Assembly (NCBI RefSeq): GCF_002157685.2
Contig: NZ_AP026738.1
Span: 2,914,001 to 2,978,000, forward strand
Reading direction: 5' to 3'
Length of the DNA: 64,000 nucleotides
DNA from: Comamonas thiooxydans
Lineage (GTDB): Bacteria > Pseudomonadota > Gammaproteobacteria > Burkholderiales > Burkholderiaceae_C
A program made the position numbers and the translations under genes. Under the pieces are notes generated by a model, which was given only the letters and a program-made list of their open reading frames with translations, did no database searches and was not told the origin of the DNA. Positions 43,733 through 53,971 of the stretch are shown here, in pieces (position 1 is the first letter of the stretch; every line of letters begins with the position of its first letter).

Positions 43733-46252
43733 ATGCATCATCATCAGCATCGATCTTCTTCAGAGTCAGTTGAGTTGGAAAACACCATGACTGAGGCTGA
43801 GCCTTTGAAGGATCCTGTTTGCGGCATGACTGTCTCTCTACAGTCGCCTCATCAGATAGTTCACGAGGGACGGACCTATCGCTTCTGTAGTGCCGATTGC
43901 CAGCAAAAATTTGCTCATGCCCCTGCGCAATTCATATCGAGTAGCGGGCAGGCGGATCACGCAGTAGAGGGCTCAGTCTATGTATGCCCAATGCATCCTG
44001 AAGTCCATCAAGATCATCCGGGGCGTTGTCCTAAATGCCAAATGCATTTAGTGCCTGAGGCCCAGTTGCTCAGCTCGCACGAACATGCTCATGTGGCTGC
44101 AAGTCATTCAGATCAGAAATCGTTTGATGACTCGGGCGTGGTTCCCGCCGGAACGATCTATACCTGCCCGATGCATCCGGAGGTCCGGCAAGATCATCCC
44201 GGAAACTGCCCTAAATGCGGAATGACTCTGGAGCCACTGATCCCGGTTGGAGAAGAGGACAACAGCGAGTTGCAAGACTTTCAACGGCGATTCTGGTGGA
44301 CGCTACCACTCACCCTGATTGTTACCACTCTGGCCATGTTCGGACACAAGTTCGGCTGGTTCACTATGCAGACCCAAACATGGGTCGAGTTGACTCTTTC
44401 CCTGCCCGTGGTGCTATGGACGGGCTGGCCCTTTTTTGTTCGAGGCTGGCAGTCAATCATCCACCGCAGTCCGAACATGTGGACGTTGATCAGCTTGGGA
44501 TCGGGAGCCGCCTTTGTCTACAGCCTCGTAGCGACGCTGGCACCTGGTGTGTTTCCCGACTCGTTCGTATCCATGGGCCGTGTAGCTGTTTATTTCGAGG
44601 CAGCGGTGGTCATCATTTCTTTGACCATGTTGGGGCAGATCATTGAGCTGAAGGCTCGCTCTCAGACCTCGGCCGCTATCAAATCATTGCTTAGCCTAGC
44701 TCCTAAGACGGCAAGGCGTATCAATGCAGATGGCAGTGAGGAAGATGTTCCCCTCAGCCACGTGCATGTCGGAGACCTGCTGCGCGTACGTCCAGGCGAG
44801 AAAGTACCCGTGGATGGCATTGTCACGGAAGGTCAAAGCGCCGTTGATGAATCGATGCTCACGGGCGAGCCAATACCTGTGACAAAGCGCGTTGACGACA
44901 AACTGATCGGCGCCACACTCAATACGAGTGGAGCTCTGGTCATGAGGTCAGAAAAGGTGGGCACTGCCACCATGCTCTCCCAGATAGTTCAGATGGTTGC
45001 ATCGGCCCAACGGTCTAAGGCACCGATGCAGCGAATGGCCGACGTAGTGGCTGGAAAGTTCGTTCTGGTTGTCGTGCTAGTTGCTGTAGTGACCTTCTTC
45101 GTCTGGGGAATTTTTGGCCCAGAGCCCAGTTGGGTGTTTGGGTTGATCAATGCCGTCGCGGTACTCATCATCGCCTGCCCATGCGCGCTAGGTTTGGCCA
45201 CACCCATGTCAGTAATGGTGGCCACAGGGCGCGCTGCAGAGCAAGGCGTTTTGTTCCGTGACGCAGGCGCCATCGAAAAAATGCGTGAAGTGGATACGCT
45301 CATCGTAGATAAAACGGGCACCCTGACAGAAGGTCGGCCTGCATTCGATAAAGCGATTCCTGCTCCAGATTTCACCGCTGACGAAGTTTTGAGGCTTGCC
45401 GCTAGCTTGGATCAGGGGAGCGAGCATCCGCTTGCGGATGCCATCGTCCGAGCTGCACGTGAACAAGGCTTGCAACTCGCTAAACCTGTGGACTTCGATT
45501 CCGCCAGCGGTATTGGTGTACGTGGAACCGTTGAGGGGCGGCGCTTGGCATTAGGCAACACCACACTGATGGCTCAAGAAGGCGTTTCTGTATCTTCCTT
45601 GCAAGCGGACGGAGAACGCCTGCGAGGAGAGGGTGCAAGCATCATGCATTTAGCGGCTGATGGGAAGTTCGCAGGCATCCTGGCAGTAACAGACCCTATC
45701 AAAGCTAGCACTTTGGATGCCATTCAAACGCTTCATGCAAGCGGCTTGCGAATTGTCATGGCAACCGGAGATGGTCTTACCACAGCCAAGGCTGTTGGTG
45801 CCAAGCTTGGAATTGATGAAGTCCATGGCGAAGTCAAGCCCGCCGACAAGCTAGCTCTCGTGGAGCGATTGCAAAGTGAAGGCCATGTGGTTGCCATGGC
45901 TGGTGATGGGATCAACGATGCGCCGGCCTTGGCAAAAGCTGATGTAGGTGTGGCCATGGGAACCGGGACCGACGTAGCAATGAACAGCGGTCAGATCACG
46001 CTGGTCAAGGGTGATTTGCGTGGCATTGCCCAGTCGCGTGAAATCTCAACTGACACAGTGCGCAACATGCGGCAGAACTTACTATTTGCCTTTATATACA
46101 ACGGAATTGGTGTGCCGATTGCTGCGGGAGTTCTGTACCCGTTCACTGGGTGGCTTCTTTCGCCAATGATCGCAGCGTTAGCAATGAGCTTAAGTTCAGC
46201 ATCTGTGATCTTCAACGCGCTGCGGTTGAGTAAGTCGAATCGCCTCAACTGA
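43733..46252 (+). CDS. copF: Cu(I)-exporting P1B-type ATPase with YHS and two HMBD domains (CopF type)
   Basis: An 839-residue P1B-1 ATPase. Instead of HMA domains its N-terminus has a His-rich start, a YHS domain ([10 protein letters not shown]...CSADCQQKF, residues ~27-63) and two heavy-metal-binding motifs ([36 protein letters not shown]). The core has [29 protein letters not shown] and [10 protein letters not shown]. The last helices show the Cu(I) signature YNGIGVP and MSLSS. GAAGG precedes ATG 43733. It pumps Cu(I) or Ag(I) to the periplasm. Confidence 0.95.
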   Translation: MHHHQHRSSSESVELENTMTEAEPLKDPVCGMTVSLQSPHQIVHEGRTYRFCSADCQQKFAHAPAQFISSSGQADHAVEGSVYVCPMHPEVHQDHPGRCPKCQMHLVPEAQLLSSHEHAHVAASHSDQKSFDDSGVVPAGTIYTCPMHPEVRQDHPGNCPKCGMTLEPLIPVGEEDNSELQDFQRRFWWTLPLTLIVTTLAMFGHKFGWFTMQTQTWVELTLSLPVVLWTGWPFFVRGWQSIIHRSPNMWTLISLGSGAAFVYSLVATLAPGVFPDSFVSMGRVAVYFEAAVVIISLTMLGQIIELKARSQTSAAIKSLLSLAPKTARRINADGSEEDVPLSHVHVGDLLRVRPGEKVPVDGIVTEGQSAVDESMLTGEPIPVTKRVDDKLIGATLNTSGALVMRSEKVGTATMLSQIVQMVASAQRSKAPMQRMADVVAGKFVLVVVLVAVVTFFVWGIFGPEPSWVFGLINAVAVLIIACPCALGLATPMSVMVATGRAAEQGVLFRDAGAIEKMREVDTLIVDKTGTLTEGRPAFDKAIPAPDFTADEVLRLAASLDQGSEHPLADAIVRAAREQGLQLAKPVDFDSASGIGVRGTVEGRRLALGNTTLMAQEGVSVSSLQADGERLRGEGASIMHLAADGKFAGILAVTDPIKASTLDAIQTLHASGLRIVMATGDGLTTAKAVGAKLGIDEVHGEVKPADKLALVERLQSEGHVVAMAGDGINDAPALAKADVGVAMGTGTDVAMNSGQITLVKGDLRGIAQSREISTDTVRNMRQNLLFAFIYNGIGVPIAAGVLYPFTGWLLSPMIAALAMSLSSASVIFNALRLSKSNRLN

Positions 46253-46340
46253 ATTAGCGACCAGTGTCTACGAAATCACTGATTCGGCCCCTTTCGCCAT
46301 AAGCTGCATTTATGGAGGGGTCGACTTTGCTCATAGCTCT

Positions 46341-46366
46341 ATACATTAATTCAATAATTGATGTAT
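46341..46366. promoter_or_regulatory. Candidate ArsR operator
   Basis: An imperfect 26-bp palindrome beginning ATACATTAATTC and ending ATGTAT, AT-rich, 10 bp before the chosen arsR start codon. It should overlap the ars promoter so that ArsR represses the operon until arsenite binds. Confidence 0.6.
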
Positions 46367-46375
46367 TATCAACTC

Positions 46376-46699
46376 ATGCAAGAAGCAAACGTCATTCGCT
46401 CACTCTCCGCTCTGGCTCACGAGGCCCGATTGCGCGTATTTCGCGCCCTTGTTGTGGCCGGACCTGAAGGCCTGACACCTAGTGCATTAGCTGAGCAGCT
46501 AGGCATCGCGCCGAATGCACTGTCCTTTCATTTGAAAGAGCTTTTTCATGCCGACCTGGTCAGCCAGGAACGGCAGGGCCGAAACGTGCTCTATCGCGCG
46601 GCCTTCCCCGTGATGAACGATCTGTTGGCATATCTCACCGAGAACTGCTGCCAGGGCGCGGTTTGTACCGATGACGCCGCTATGCCATGCCAGTGCTAG
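46376..46699 (+). CDS. arsR: ArsR arsenite-responsive repressor
   Basis: A 107-residue winged-helix repressor of the ArsR/SmtB family. The recognition helix region is LTPSALAEQLGIAPNALSFHLKEL. The arsenite site is of the C-terminal type, ENCCQG..C with adjacent cysteines followed by another, plus CQC at the end. ATG 46376 (MQEANVIRSLSALAHEA) is preferred over TTG 46358 or ATG 46361, which lie inside the operator palindrome. It heads arsR-arsC-arsB-arsC-arsH. Confidence 0.92.
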   Translation: MQEANVIRSLSALAHEARLRVFRALVVAGPEGLTPSALAEQLGIAPNALSFHLKELFHADLVSQERQGRNVLYRAAFPVMNDLLAYLTENCCQGAVCTDDAAMPCQC

Positions 46700-46745
46700 A
46701 CGTCGCTGCAAGCTTTTCCCACACCCAAGTCCTGCTGCCAAAACC

Positions 46746-47252
46746 ATGTCTGACAACAAAGCTCCCCTGAACGTCCTGTTCCTGTGCACTCACAACTCGG
46801 CACGCAGCATCTTGGCCGAGGCCTTGCTCAACGATATGGGTCAAGGCCGTTTTAAGGCCTATTCGGCGGGCAGCAGCCCCCGAGAGAATCAGCAACCCAA
46901 TCCGCTGGGGCTGCAAGTGCTGCAAAAGGCCGGTGTCTCGGTAGATGGTTTGCGCAGCAAGAGCTGGGACGAGTTTGCGGTGTCTGGCGCGCCGCATATG
47001 GATCTGATCATCACCGTGTGCGACAACGCCGCTGGTGAAGTCTGTCCGTTTTGGCCTGGTCACCCCGCCACAGCGCATTGGGGCTACCCGGACCCCTCGG
47101 AAGGCGATGCCTCTGACGATGCAAAGCTGGAAGCCTTCCGGCAGACGATGCACATGATTCGTCGTCGCCTGGAGCTATTGGTGAACCTGCCGGCGCAAAA
47201 GCTGGAGCAGGCTGTGCTGCAGTCCACGGCGCGTGAACTCTCTTCGCACTGA
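46746..47252 (+). CDS. arsC: Arsenate reductase, low-molecular-weight phosphatase type
   Basis: A 168-residue cytoplasmic arsenate reductase with the phosphatase-like loop CTHNSARS (C14-x5-R20) and a later Cys pair (VCDNAAGEVCPFWPG). ATG 46746 is chosen because a frame from 46671 would overlap arsR and lacks a family N-terminus. It reduces As(V) to As(III), the form exported by ArsB. A second, unrelated ArsC lies at 48690. LWPc protein-tyrosine phosphatase activity is unlikely given the context. Confidence 0.92.
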   Translation: MSDNKAPLNVLFLCTHNSARSILAEALLNDMGQGRFKAYSAGSSPRENQQPNPLGLQVLQKAGVSVDGLRSKSWDEFAVSGAPHMDLIITVCDNAAGEVCPFWPGHPATAHWGYPDPSEGDASDDAKLEAFRQTMHMIRRRLELLVNLPAQKLEQAVLQSTARELSSH

Positions 47253-47374
47253 ATCCCGTTACTGCCATTGCGATCCAGCTCCAAAGTCTGGATTGCAGCA
47301 CCAGGCTTCACTGACGTCCGCACGCTGTGGGCGGCACTGATGCCGACTCATAGCTTTTCTAGGACCTATACGTC

Positions 47375-48664
47375 ATGTTGACGGCCATCCTTATTTTCAT
47401 CTTCACCCTGGCGCTGGTTATCTGGCAGCCACGCGGCCTTGGTATTGGTTGGAGCGCTTCGATTGGGGCCGGTATCGCGCTGCTGATGGGAGTCGTGCAC
47501 TTGGCTGATATTCCGGTGGTCTGGCATATCGTCTGGAATGCCACGGCGACCTTTGTCGCCGTCATCATCATCAGCCTTTTGCTGGATGAGGCCGGTTTCT
47601 TCGAATGGGCTGCATTGCACTTTGCCCGCTGGGGTGGTGGCAGTGGAGTCAAGCTGTTTGCTTTCATCGTGCTGCTGGGGGCCGCCGTTTCGGCCCTGTT
47701 CGCCAATGACGGAGCAGCCCTGATTCTCACGCCCATCGTGATGGCCATGCTGGTGGCGCTGGGCTTTTCTCCGGCAGCAACGCTGGCATTTGTCATGGCC
47801 GCCGGGTTTATTGCCGACACCGCGAGTCTGCCGCTGATCGTCTCCAATTTGGTGAATATCGTTTCCGCCGACTTTTTCAAGATAGGCTTCAACGACTACG
47901 CATCGGTGATGGTGCCGGTCAACATCGCCTCGGTCCTGGCCAGCCTCGGTGTGCTGCTGCTGTTTTTCCGACGCGATATTCCTGCCACCTACGACGTGGC
48001 CCAGCTCAAACAGCCCTCGGCTGCGATCAAGGATGTGGCCACCTTCCAGGCCGGCTGGGTCGTGCTGGTCTTGCTGCTGGTCGGCTTCTTCGCGCTGGAG
48101 CCCCTGGGCGTCCCTGTCAGTGCCGTGGCCGCCGTGGGAGCTGCGATCTTGTTGGCGGTGGCTGCGCGTGGCCATGTCATCAGCACCAGGAAGGTGCTTC
48201 ATGGCGCTCCATGGCAGATTGTGGTGTTCTCGCTGGGTATGTACCTGGTGGTCTATGGGCTGCGCAACGCGGGGCTTACGGATTACATCGCCATGTTGCT
48301 GAAGCAGTTTGCAGCCGGTGGCGTGTGGACCGCTTCACTGGGCACAGGCGTGCTGTCTGCGGTGCTGTCTTCCATCATGAACAACATGCCCACGGTCTTG
48401 ATCGGAGCTTTGTCCATCGACGCATCCACGGCCAGCGGGACGGTCAAGGAAGCCATGGTCTACGCCAATGTGATTGGCTGCGATCTCGGCCCCAAGATCA
48501 CGCCGATTGGCAGCCTGGCCACGCTCCTCTGGCTGCATGTGCTCGCCAAGAAAGGCGCAACCATTGGCTGGGGCTACTACTTCAAAGTCGGTGCGGTGCT
48601 GACCATGCCCGTGCTGCTCATCGCACTTGCAGCGCTGGCCTTGCGGCTCAGCGTGGCGTCTTGA
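47375..48664 (+). CDS. arsB: ArsB arsenite exporter
   Basis: A 429-residue inner-membrane carrier with about 12 helices, the normal ArsB length. Recognisable family segments are [16 protein letters not shown] near residue 107, [19 protein letters not shown] near 147 and MNNMPTVL near 335. It exports arsenite and antimonite by proton antiport. It follows arsC by 122 bp in the same direction. Confidence 0.95.
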   Translation: MLTAILIFIFTLALVIWQPRGLGIGWSASIGAGIALLMGVVHLADIPVVWHIVWNATATFVAVIIISLLLDEAGFFEWAALHFARWGGGSGVKLFAFIVLLGAAVSALFANDGAALILTPIVMAMLVALGFSPAATLAFVMAAGFIADTASLPLIVSNLVNIVSADFFKIGFNDYASVMVPVNIASVLASLGVLLLFFRRDIPATYDVAQLKQPSAAIKDVATFQAGWVVLVLLLVGFFALEPLGVPVSAVAAVGAAILLAVAARGHVISTRKVLHGAPWQIVVFSLGMYLVVYGLRNAGLTDYIAMLLKQFAAGGVWTASLGTGVLSAVLSSIMNNMPTVLIGALSIDASTASGTVKEAMVYANVIGCDLGPKITPIGSLATLLWLHVLAKKGATIGWGYYFKVGAVLTMPVLLIALAALALRLSVAS

Positions 48665-48689
48665 ATCTTTGCAACGGAAATCTAGCGCT

Positions 48690-49121
48690 ATGAGCGACAT
48701 CACGATCTACCACAACCCTGCTTGCGGTACCTCTCGCAATGTTCTGGCCCTGATCTGCAACAGCGGGGAAGAGCCCACGGTCATTGAATACCTCAAGACG
48801 CCTCCTGATCGCGCCACGCTGGCGGGCCTGATCCAGGCCATGGGCATGCCAGCGCGCGATCTGTTGCGCCAAAAAGGTACGCCGTATGACGAGCTTGGCT
48901 TGGGTGCGCCCAAATGGACGGACGAGCAATTGATTGACTTCATGCTCCAGCACCCCATCCTGATCAATCGCCCGATAGTGGTCACCCCTCTGGGAACCCG
49001 CTTGTGCCGTCCCTCGGAGGCCGTGCTGGACATCCTGTCAAAGCCTCAGCAGGCCGCATTCTCCAAAGAAGACGGGGAAGCCGTCATTGACTCGAAAGGA
49101 AATCGAATTGGCAATCTCTGA
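48690..49121 (+). CDS. arsC: Arsenate reductase, glutaredoxin-dependent type
   Basis: A 143-residue ArsC of the thioredoxin-fold, glutaredoxin-linked class. The catalytic cysteine is C12 in [11 protein letters not shown], and the substrate-holding arginines include those in [15 protein letters not shown] 48690 gives the standard N-terminus ([10 protein letters not shown]), 25 bp after arsB. Together with the phosphatase-type ArsC the operon has two arsenate reductases with different electron donors. The end overlaps arsH slightly. Confidence 0.94.
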   Translation: MSDITIYHNPACGTSRNVLALICNSGEEPTVIEYLKTPPDRATLAGLIQAMGMPARDLLRQKGTPYDELGLGAPKWTDEQLIDFMLQHPILINRPIVVTPLGTRLCRPSEAVLDILSKPQQAAFSKEDGEAVIDSKGNRIGNL

Positions 49122-49824
49122 TCTACCGAACCTCGACGAACAAGTCTTTGAAAAGCCCAGCCTGGAAGGCCTTTTACCCGCACAGCGCGCGACGCATGCG
49201 CCTCGCATTCTGCTGCTGTATGGCTCGGTTCGTGACCGTTCCTACAGCCGACTGCTGACCGAAGAGGCGGCGCGCCTGCTGCGCAAGATGGGTGCCGAGA
49301 CCAGGATCTTCGATCCGCGTGGCCTGCCGCAGCCCGATGGTGCCCCCGACGATCACCCGAAGGTCAAGCAACTGCGTGAGCTGGCTGTGTGGGCCGAGGG
49401 GATGGTCTGGACCTCTCCAGAGCGTCATGGTGCCATGAGCAGCATCCTCAAAGCGCAGATAGACTGGATTCCTTTGTCCGCTGGTGCCGTGCGACCGACG
49501 CAAGGCAAGACATTGGCGGTGATGCAAGTCTCGGGTGGTTCGCAGTCCTTCAATGCGGTCAACCAGATGCGGGTGCTGGGTCGCTGGATGCGCATGATCA
49601 CCGTCCCGAATCAGTCGTCCGTTGCCAAGGCATTTTCCGAGTTCGACGAGACTGGCCGGATGAAGCCCTCTTCGTATTACGAACGGGTGGTGGACGTGAT
49701 GGAAGAGTTGGTCAAGTTCACGCTGCTGACGCGAGACTGTTCGGACTACCTGGTGGATCGCTACAGCGAGCGCCGTGAAAGTGCCGAAGAACTGTCCAAA
49801 CGGGTCAACCAACGCAGCATTTAA
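49108..49824 (+). CDS. arsH: ArsH NADPH-dependent FMN oxidoreductase
   Basis: A flavodoxin-like reductase of about 238 residues. The FMN-binding segment is [42 protein letters not shown] is typical of ArsH. The family oxidises trivalent organoarsenicals. The start is taken as TTG 49108 because GAAAGGAAA lies 7 bp before it; TTG 49087 would give 245 residues. Both overlap the arsC end, implying coupled translation. Confidence 0.9.
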   Translation: MAISDLPNLDEQVFEKPSLEGLLPAQRATHAPRILLLYGSVRDRSYSRLLTEEAARLLRKMGAETRIFDPRGLPQPDGAPDDHPKVKQLRELAVWAEGMVWTSPERHGAMSSILKAQIDWIPLSAGAVRPTQGKTLAVMQVSGGSQSFNAVNQMRVLGRWMRMITVPNQSSVAKAFSEFDETGRMKPSSYYERVVDVMEELVKFTLLTRDCSDYLVDRYSERRESAEELSKRVNQRSI

Positions 49825-49833
49825 ACGATACAG

Positions 49834-50238
49834 ATGGCACTGAGCCGCACGCAAGTCACAGTCATGCTCGGGATTGCCCAGACCCTGTCCTGGGCCTCGT
49901 CGTACTACTTGCTCGCGGTGCTGGCCAGGCCAATCAGTCAGTCGACAAGCACCTCGTACTCTCTGGTGTTCGGCGCTTTCTCGGCAGCCTTGCTGGTGGC
50001 TGCGGCGGTAGGCCCCATCGCGGGCCGACTGATTGATCGCTTTGGCGGAAGGTCGGTGCTTCTCGCCAGCAATCTGGTTTTTGCCTGTGGCTTGCTGATG
50101 TTGAGCCAGGCCACGCAGACACTGCATATCTTCGTGGCGTGGGCGTTCATGGGCGTGGCGATGGGCAGCGGCCTCTACGAAGCCGCGTTTACCAGTGTGG
50201 TGCACCTGTATGGGGTCGCCTCAGAAAACGGAAAATAA
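49834..50238 (+). pseudogene. MFS transporter, truncated by a Tn3-family transposon
   Basis: The first ~126 residues of a major-facilitator protein with four helices (TVMLGIAQTLSWASSYYL; FGAFSAALLVAAAVGPIAGRLIDRFGG with the MFS loop). At base 50212 the transposon end begins, and the last nine codons are transposon sequence. The remaining eight helices are not found on the other side of the transposon. The gene lies 9 bp after arsH and was probably an arsenic-operon efflux gene. It is not functional as it stands. Confidence 0.85.
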
Positions 50239-50249
50239 AGCACGTTAAG
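50212..50249 (+). repeat. Left 38-bp terminal inverted repeat of the transposon
   Basis: Starts GGGGTCGCC and ends GCACGTTAAG. It matches the right repeat except near its inner end (GTTAAG against GCTAAG). Confidence 0.93.
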
Positions 50250-50287
50250 GCAAAACGGCTCCGCCGTTGGGCATCAATACGGCTTTG

Positions 50288-50623
50288 TCATTGACGCGCT
50301 GTCGCGCATTCCTGGCAGAACACAACAGCAGGATCGGCGTTCAACAGTTCCGGCTCCAAATCACTGTGACAGGCGCAGCACAGCCCATAGGTGCCAGAGT
50401 CGAGGCGGGCCAGCGCAGCTTCGACCTTGCGCTTGCGAATGGTCAGCCGCTCCCGCAATCCTTGGGCAAGAGCCTGTTGTTGGAGGGCGTCGATACGCGA
50501 CACCCTACCGACACAGGATTGATCCAGCTCGACCGGCGCGGCGGACTGTTGAGCCTGCTGGATTGCCTCAACGGTTTCCCTTTGCTCGATCAGCAGTCGA
50601 GCGCGGAACTGTTCCATGTCCAT
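50288..50623 (-). CDS. TraR/DksA-type zinc-finger protein
   Basis: A 111-residue protein: N-terminal coiled helix pair (residues ~1-70) and a C-terminal four-cysteine zinc finger (GLCCACHSDL ... VFCQECATA). DksA proteins enter the RNA polymerase secondary channel and modulate transcription with ppGpp; short versions travel on plasmids and transposons. AAGGAG stands before the ATG. It is the last of the sulP-uspA-dksA operon, 16 bp after uspA. The acidic tip residues needed for DksA activity are not obvious, so the effect on polymerase is uncertain. Confidence 0.82.
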   Translation of the reverse strand: MDMEQFRARLLIEQRETVEAIQQAQQSAAPVELDQSCVGRVSRIDALQQQALAQGLRERLTIRKRKVEAALARLDSGTYGLCCACHSDLEPELLNADPAVVFCQECATARQ

Positions 50624-50639
50624 TGAGGCGACTCCTTCG

Positions 50640-51503
50640 CTATCGCAGTAGAAGCGTGGGGATGGTCGAGGAACGCAGCAGGTCAGCGGTCTTGCTGCCG
50701 AACATCAAAGTGCGCAGCGGCGAGTGACCGAATGCGCCCATGATGAGCATGTCGATGGACTGCTCCTTGACCGTCTTGGCGATGATGCTTTCCGCATCGC
50801 CGGGGATCAGTGAGGCGGTGACGTCGAAGCCAGCCGATTCCAAGGTGGTCTTGGCCCAATCAAGCTGCTTGGGTGCATCCTGGCTTTTCTTCCCCGACAT
50901 CAGCAGGATGATAGGCAAACCTCGGAACAGCGGGCTGCCAGCGACCATTTCGACGCCACGCCGGGTCACGACACCGCCGTCGAAGGCGATCATCACGCGC
51001 TGCGGCTCTTTGAAGCCTTCGGTCACGGTCAGGATCGGTTTGTGCAGCGAACGTACCACCCGCTCCACATTGCGGCCCAAGTCGCGCTGTGTGGCTTCTG
51101 CGGCTTCGCCACGGCGTCCGAGTATCAGCAGGCGCACGCCGTCTTCCTGTTCGGCCAGCGTTGCTTCAAGTTCGCCGTGCCGCTGGCGAACATCGACCAG
51201 CGCGGCACCGGCAGCGGTGGCCCGTTCGCGCAGTCGGTTCAGGAAGATGCGGCCTTGCTCGCGAGCATTCTTGGTGCGGGCCTCGTCTTCGGCGGTGAGC
51301 TTGGTCAGCAGATTTTCCTGGGCGTCAATGCCGATGGCACCGCTGTGATCTTCGCCCGATCCCTGCTCGGGGTGGCGGTCGATGACGTGCAGAAACTCCA
51401 GCGGCGCGTCCATTCGGCGAGCGGCCCATGCGGCGTAGTCGGCCACGTAATCGGCGAAGTGGGATTGATCCACGCAGGCCAGCACTTTGTTTTCGTTCTT
51501 CAT
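50640..51503 (-). CDS. Tandem universal stress protein (UspA family)
   Basis: A 287-residue protein of two Usp domains (about 1-150 and 155-287). The second has the ATP-binding loop GAFGHSPLRTLMFGS; the first has ILGRRGEAAEATQRDLG. Such tandem Usps are cytoplasmic stress proteins. It begins 14 bp after sulP on the same strand and is likely translated from the same message. The pairing with a SulP transporter suggests regulation of anion or bicarbonate transport, or general stress tolerance. Confidence 0.9.
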   Translation of the reverse strand: MKNENKVLACVDQSHFADYVADYAAWAARRMDAPLEFLHVIDRHPEQGSGEDHSGAIGIDAQENLLTKLTAEDEARTKNAREQGRIFLNRLRERATAAGAALVDVRQRHGELEATLAEQEDGVRLLILGRRGEAAEATQRDLGRNVERVVRSLHKPILTVTEGFKEPQRVMIAFDGGVVTRRGVEMVAGSPLFRGLPIILLMSGKKSQDAPKQLDWAKTTLESAGFDVTASLIPGDAESIIAKTVKEQSIDMLIMGAFGHSPLRTLMFGSKTADLLRSSTIPTLLLR

Positions 51504-51517
51504 GATCCTGTTTCCTC

Positions 51518-52996
51518 TCAGTGGCCCATCAGCATGTCTTCGGCACCGTCTTTGTCATGCACGGCGAACTTGTCCACCATTGTGGCGCTGGCCTCGTTCA
51601 AGCCGATGACTTCGACCTCGGTGGCTTCACGGCGGAACTTGATGACCACCTTGTCTAAGGCGCTAACAGCGGTGATGTCCCAGAAGTGGGCGCGACTTAC
51701 GTCAATGCGCACTTTCTCGATGACTTCCTTGTAGTCGAAGGTATTGATGAAGCGATCCGCCGAGGCAAAGAACACTTGGCCGGTAATGGTGTAGGTGCGC
51801 ACGCGGCCTTCGTCCTCGGTGCGAGAGGTGACGCGCAGAATCTGGCCCACCTTGTGGGCGAAGAAGAAGCCCGACAGCAGCACTCCGATTAGCACGCCCT
51901 TGGCCAAGTCGTGGGTGCCAACCGTCACTACCACGGTGGCCAGCATCACCATGCTGGAACTTTTTGGGTGCTCGCGCAGATTGCGGATCGAGGCCCAGTT
52001 GAAGGTGCCGATAGACACCATGATCATCACCGCGACCAGTGCGGCCATCGGAATGCGGGCCACCCAGTCACCGATAAACACCACCATCAGCAGCAGAAAC
52101 ACGCCAGCGGCCAGCGTGGAGAGTCGGCCACGACCGCCGGATTTTACGTTGATGACCGACTGGCCAATCATGGCGCAACCTGCCATGCCGCCGAGGAAGC
52201 CGGTAGCAATGTTTGCCACACCTTGACCCACGCATTCGCGGTTCTTGTTGCTGTTGGAGTCGGTCAGGTCATCGACGATGGAAGCCGTCATCATGGATTC
52301 CAGCAAGCCGACGACCGCCAAGGTGGCCGAGACAGGGAAGATGATCTTGAGCGTTTCGAGGTTCAGCGGCACATCAGGCAGCAGGAACACCGGCAGACTG
52401 TCAGGCAGTTTGCCCATGTCGCCCACAGTGCGAATGTCGAGGCCGAGGAAGATCGCCACTCCGGTCAACACGACGATGGCAACCAGCGGCGACGGCACGG
52501 CCTTGGTGATGTAGGGAAAGCCGTAGATGATGCCGAGACCTGCCGCCGTCATGGCATAAACGTGCCACGTCACATTGGTCAGCTCGGGCAACTGCGCCAT
52601 GAAGATCAGGATGGCCAGCGCATTGACGAAGCCGGTGATGACCGAGCGAGAGACAAAGCGCATCAATGCGCCCAGCTTGAGCCACCCCGCGAGAATTTGC
52701 AGTACGCCGGTCAACACGGTGGCAGCCAGCAGATATTGCAGGCCGTGGTCTTTGACCAAGGTCACCATCAGCAGCGCCATTGCACCTGTGGCCGCAGACA
52801 CCATGCCAGGGCGACCACCGGCAAAGGCAATGATCGCGGCAATGCTGAATGAGGCGTAAAGACCGACCTTCGGATCAACGCCCGCAATGATCGAGAAGGC
52901 GATTGCCTCGGGGATGAGCGCTAGCGCGACGACGATGCCCGCTAGTAAGTCGTTTCGGACATTGGAAAGCCAGTCCTGGCGTAAGGATTTCATCAT
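51518..52996 (-). CDS. SulP-family anion transporter with STAS domain
   Basis: A 492-residue membrane transporter of the SulP family from ATG 52996 ([20 protein letters not shown]). About 10-12 helices include the family segment [26 protein letters not shown] and [23 protein letters not shown]. The C-terminal ~100 residues form a STAS domain ([34 protein letters not shown]). Substrates may be sulfate, bicarbonate or another anion. It is the promoter-proximal passenger gene of the transposon. Confidence 0.92.
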   Translation of the reverse strand: MMKSLRQDWLSNVRNDLLAGIVVALALIPEAIAFSIIAGVDPKVGLYASFSIAAIIAFAGGRPGMVSAATGAMALLMVTLVKDHGLQYLLAATVLTGVLQILAGWLKLGALMRFVSRSVITGFVNALAILIFMAQLPELTNVTWHVYAMTAAGLGIIYGFPYITKAVPSPLVAIVVLTGVAIFLGLDIRTVGDMGKLPDSLPVFLLPDVPLNLETLKIIFPVSATLAVVGLLESMMTASIVDDLTDSNSNKNRECVGQGVANIATGFLGGMAGCAMIGQSVINVKSGGRGRLSTLAAGVFLLLMVVFIGDWVARIPMAALVAVMIMVSIGTFNWASIRNLREHPKSSSMVMLATVVVTVGTHDLAKGVLIGVLLSGFFFAHKVGQILRVTSRTEDEGRVRTYTITGQVFFASADRFINTFDYKEVIEKVRIDVSRAHFWDITAVSALDKVVIKFRREATEVEVIGLNEASATMVDKFAVHDKDGAEDMLMGH

Positions 52997-53408
52997 TCTT
53001 CTATTCCGTTGTGGTTGCCAGCCAGTGGTGGCAGTTGGGGCGAACGCAAGCGCGTCTTCCCGGCCAGCGGAATAGAGAACGAACCCCGAGTAATCCAGGG
53101 CCAGCAAGACGCAGTGAATCGGACGTGCAGCCTCGTGCGAGCGTGGTGTGTATTGAAGCTGGCTCGCAGCGAGAAAGAGGCTTACACGGGTAGGAACTCC
53201 GATAGTTGGCTTGCTGATTCTTTGGGAAAAGGCATTTTACCTTCTTTGCGGCGGCGCAACAATAATAATGTCAGTCTGAGCTATACCCTATCCTGATGTC
53301 AGGAGAAGCCACCCAGCAACGTCAGAATAGAGTTAACTTTTGTGTTTCTTGACACCTGCGGCGAAAGGTCATAGATTTCTTCCTGACACTTTCGTATTTG
53401 GAGGTATC
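52997..53408. other. Transposon control region with res site (about 53285-53405)
   Basis: 412 bp between the divergent sulP and tnpR genes. The part next to tnpR contains the dyads expected of a Tn21-type res site: TCCTGATGTCAGGA near 53290, GTGTTTCTTGACAC near 53341, and TTCCTGACACTTTCG near 53380. It should hold the resolvase sites and the tnpR and tnpA promoters. The exact crossover site cannot be fixed by eye. Nothing else is seen toward sulP. Confidence 0.65.
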
Positions 53409-53969
53409 TTGCAGGGTCAACGCATCGGCTACGTCCGGGTCAGCAGCTTCGACCAGAACCCGGAGCGGCAACTGGAGCATGTCGAAGTCGGCAGGGTGTT
53501 CACCGACAAGGCGTCGGGCAAGGACACCCAGCGGCCCGAGCTTGATTCGCTGCTGGCCTTCGTGCGCGAAGGCGACACCGTGGTGGTTCACAGCATGGAT
53601 CGCTTGGCGCGCAACCTCGATGACTTGCGCCGCCTCGTACAAAAGCTGACCAAGCGCGGCGTGCGCATCGAGTTCGTCAAGGAAAGCCTGACCTTCACCG
53701 GCGAGGATTCACCGATGGCGAACCTGATGCTGTCGGTCATGGGGGCATTCGCCGAATTCGAGCGGGCCTTGATCCGTGAGCGGCAGCGCGAAGGCATCGC
53801 GCTCGCTAAGCAACGCGGAGCCTACCGAGGCCGAAAGAAGTCTCTGAGCGGTGAACAGATTGCTGAACTGAAACGGCGCGTCACGGCGGGCGAGCAAAAA
53901 GCGAAGCTGGCCCGTGAATTTGGTGTCAGCCGGGAGACCCTGTATCAATACTTGAAATTGGATCAATAA
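53409..53969 (+). CDS. tnpR: TnpR serine resolvase (Tn21 type)
   Basis: A 186-residue serine recombinase that resolves transposition cointegrates at res. Catalytic Ser is in [15 protein letters not shown]; further core motifs are [16 protein letters not shown] and [18 protein letters not shown], with a C-terminal helix-turn-helix ([19 protein letters not shown]). The start is TTG 53409 with GGAGG just before it; a longer frame from 53340 runs through the res site. It lies directly before tnpA. Confidence 0.93.
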   Translation: MQGQRIGYVRVSSFDQNPERQLEHVEVGRVFTDKASGKDTQRPELDSLLAFVREGDTVVVHSMDRLARNLDDLRRLVQKLTKRGVRIEFVKESLTFTGEDSPMANLMLSVMGAFAEFERALIRERQREGIALAKQRGAYRGRKKSLSGEQIAELKRRVTAGEQKAKLAREFGVSRETLYQYLKLDQ

Positions 53970-53971
53970 AT

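Noticed and set aside
51911..52852. A 313-codon plus-strand frame inside sulP
   Set aside because: Its His/Gln/Arg-rich product is the antisense of a transmembrane protein, and the SulP reading has complete family motifs.
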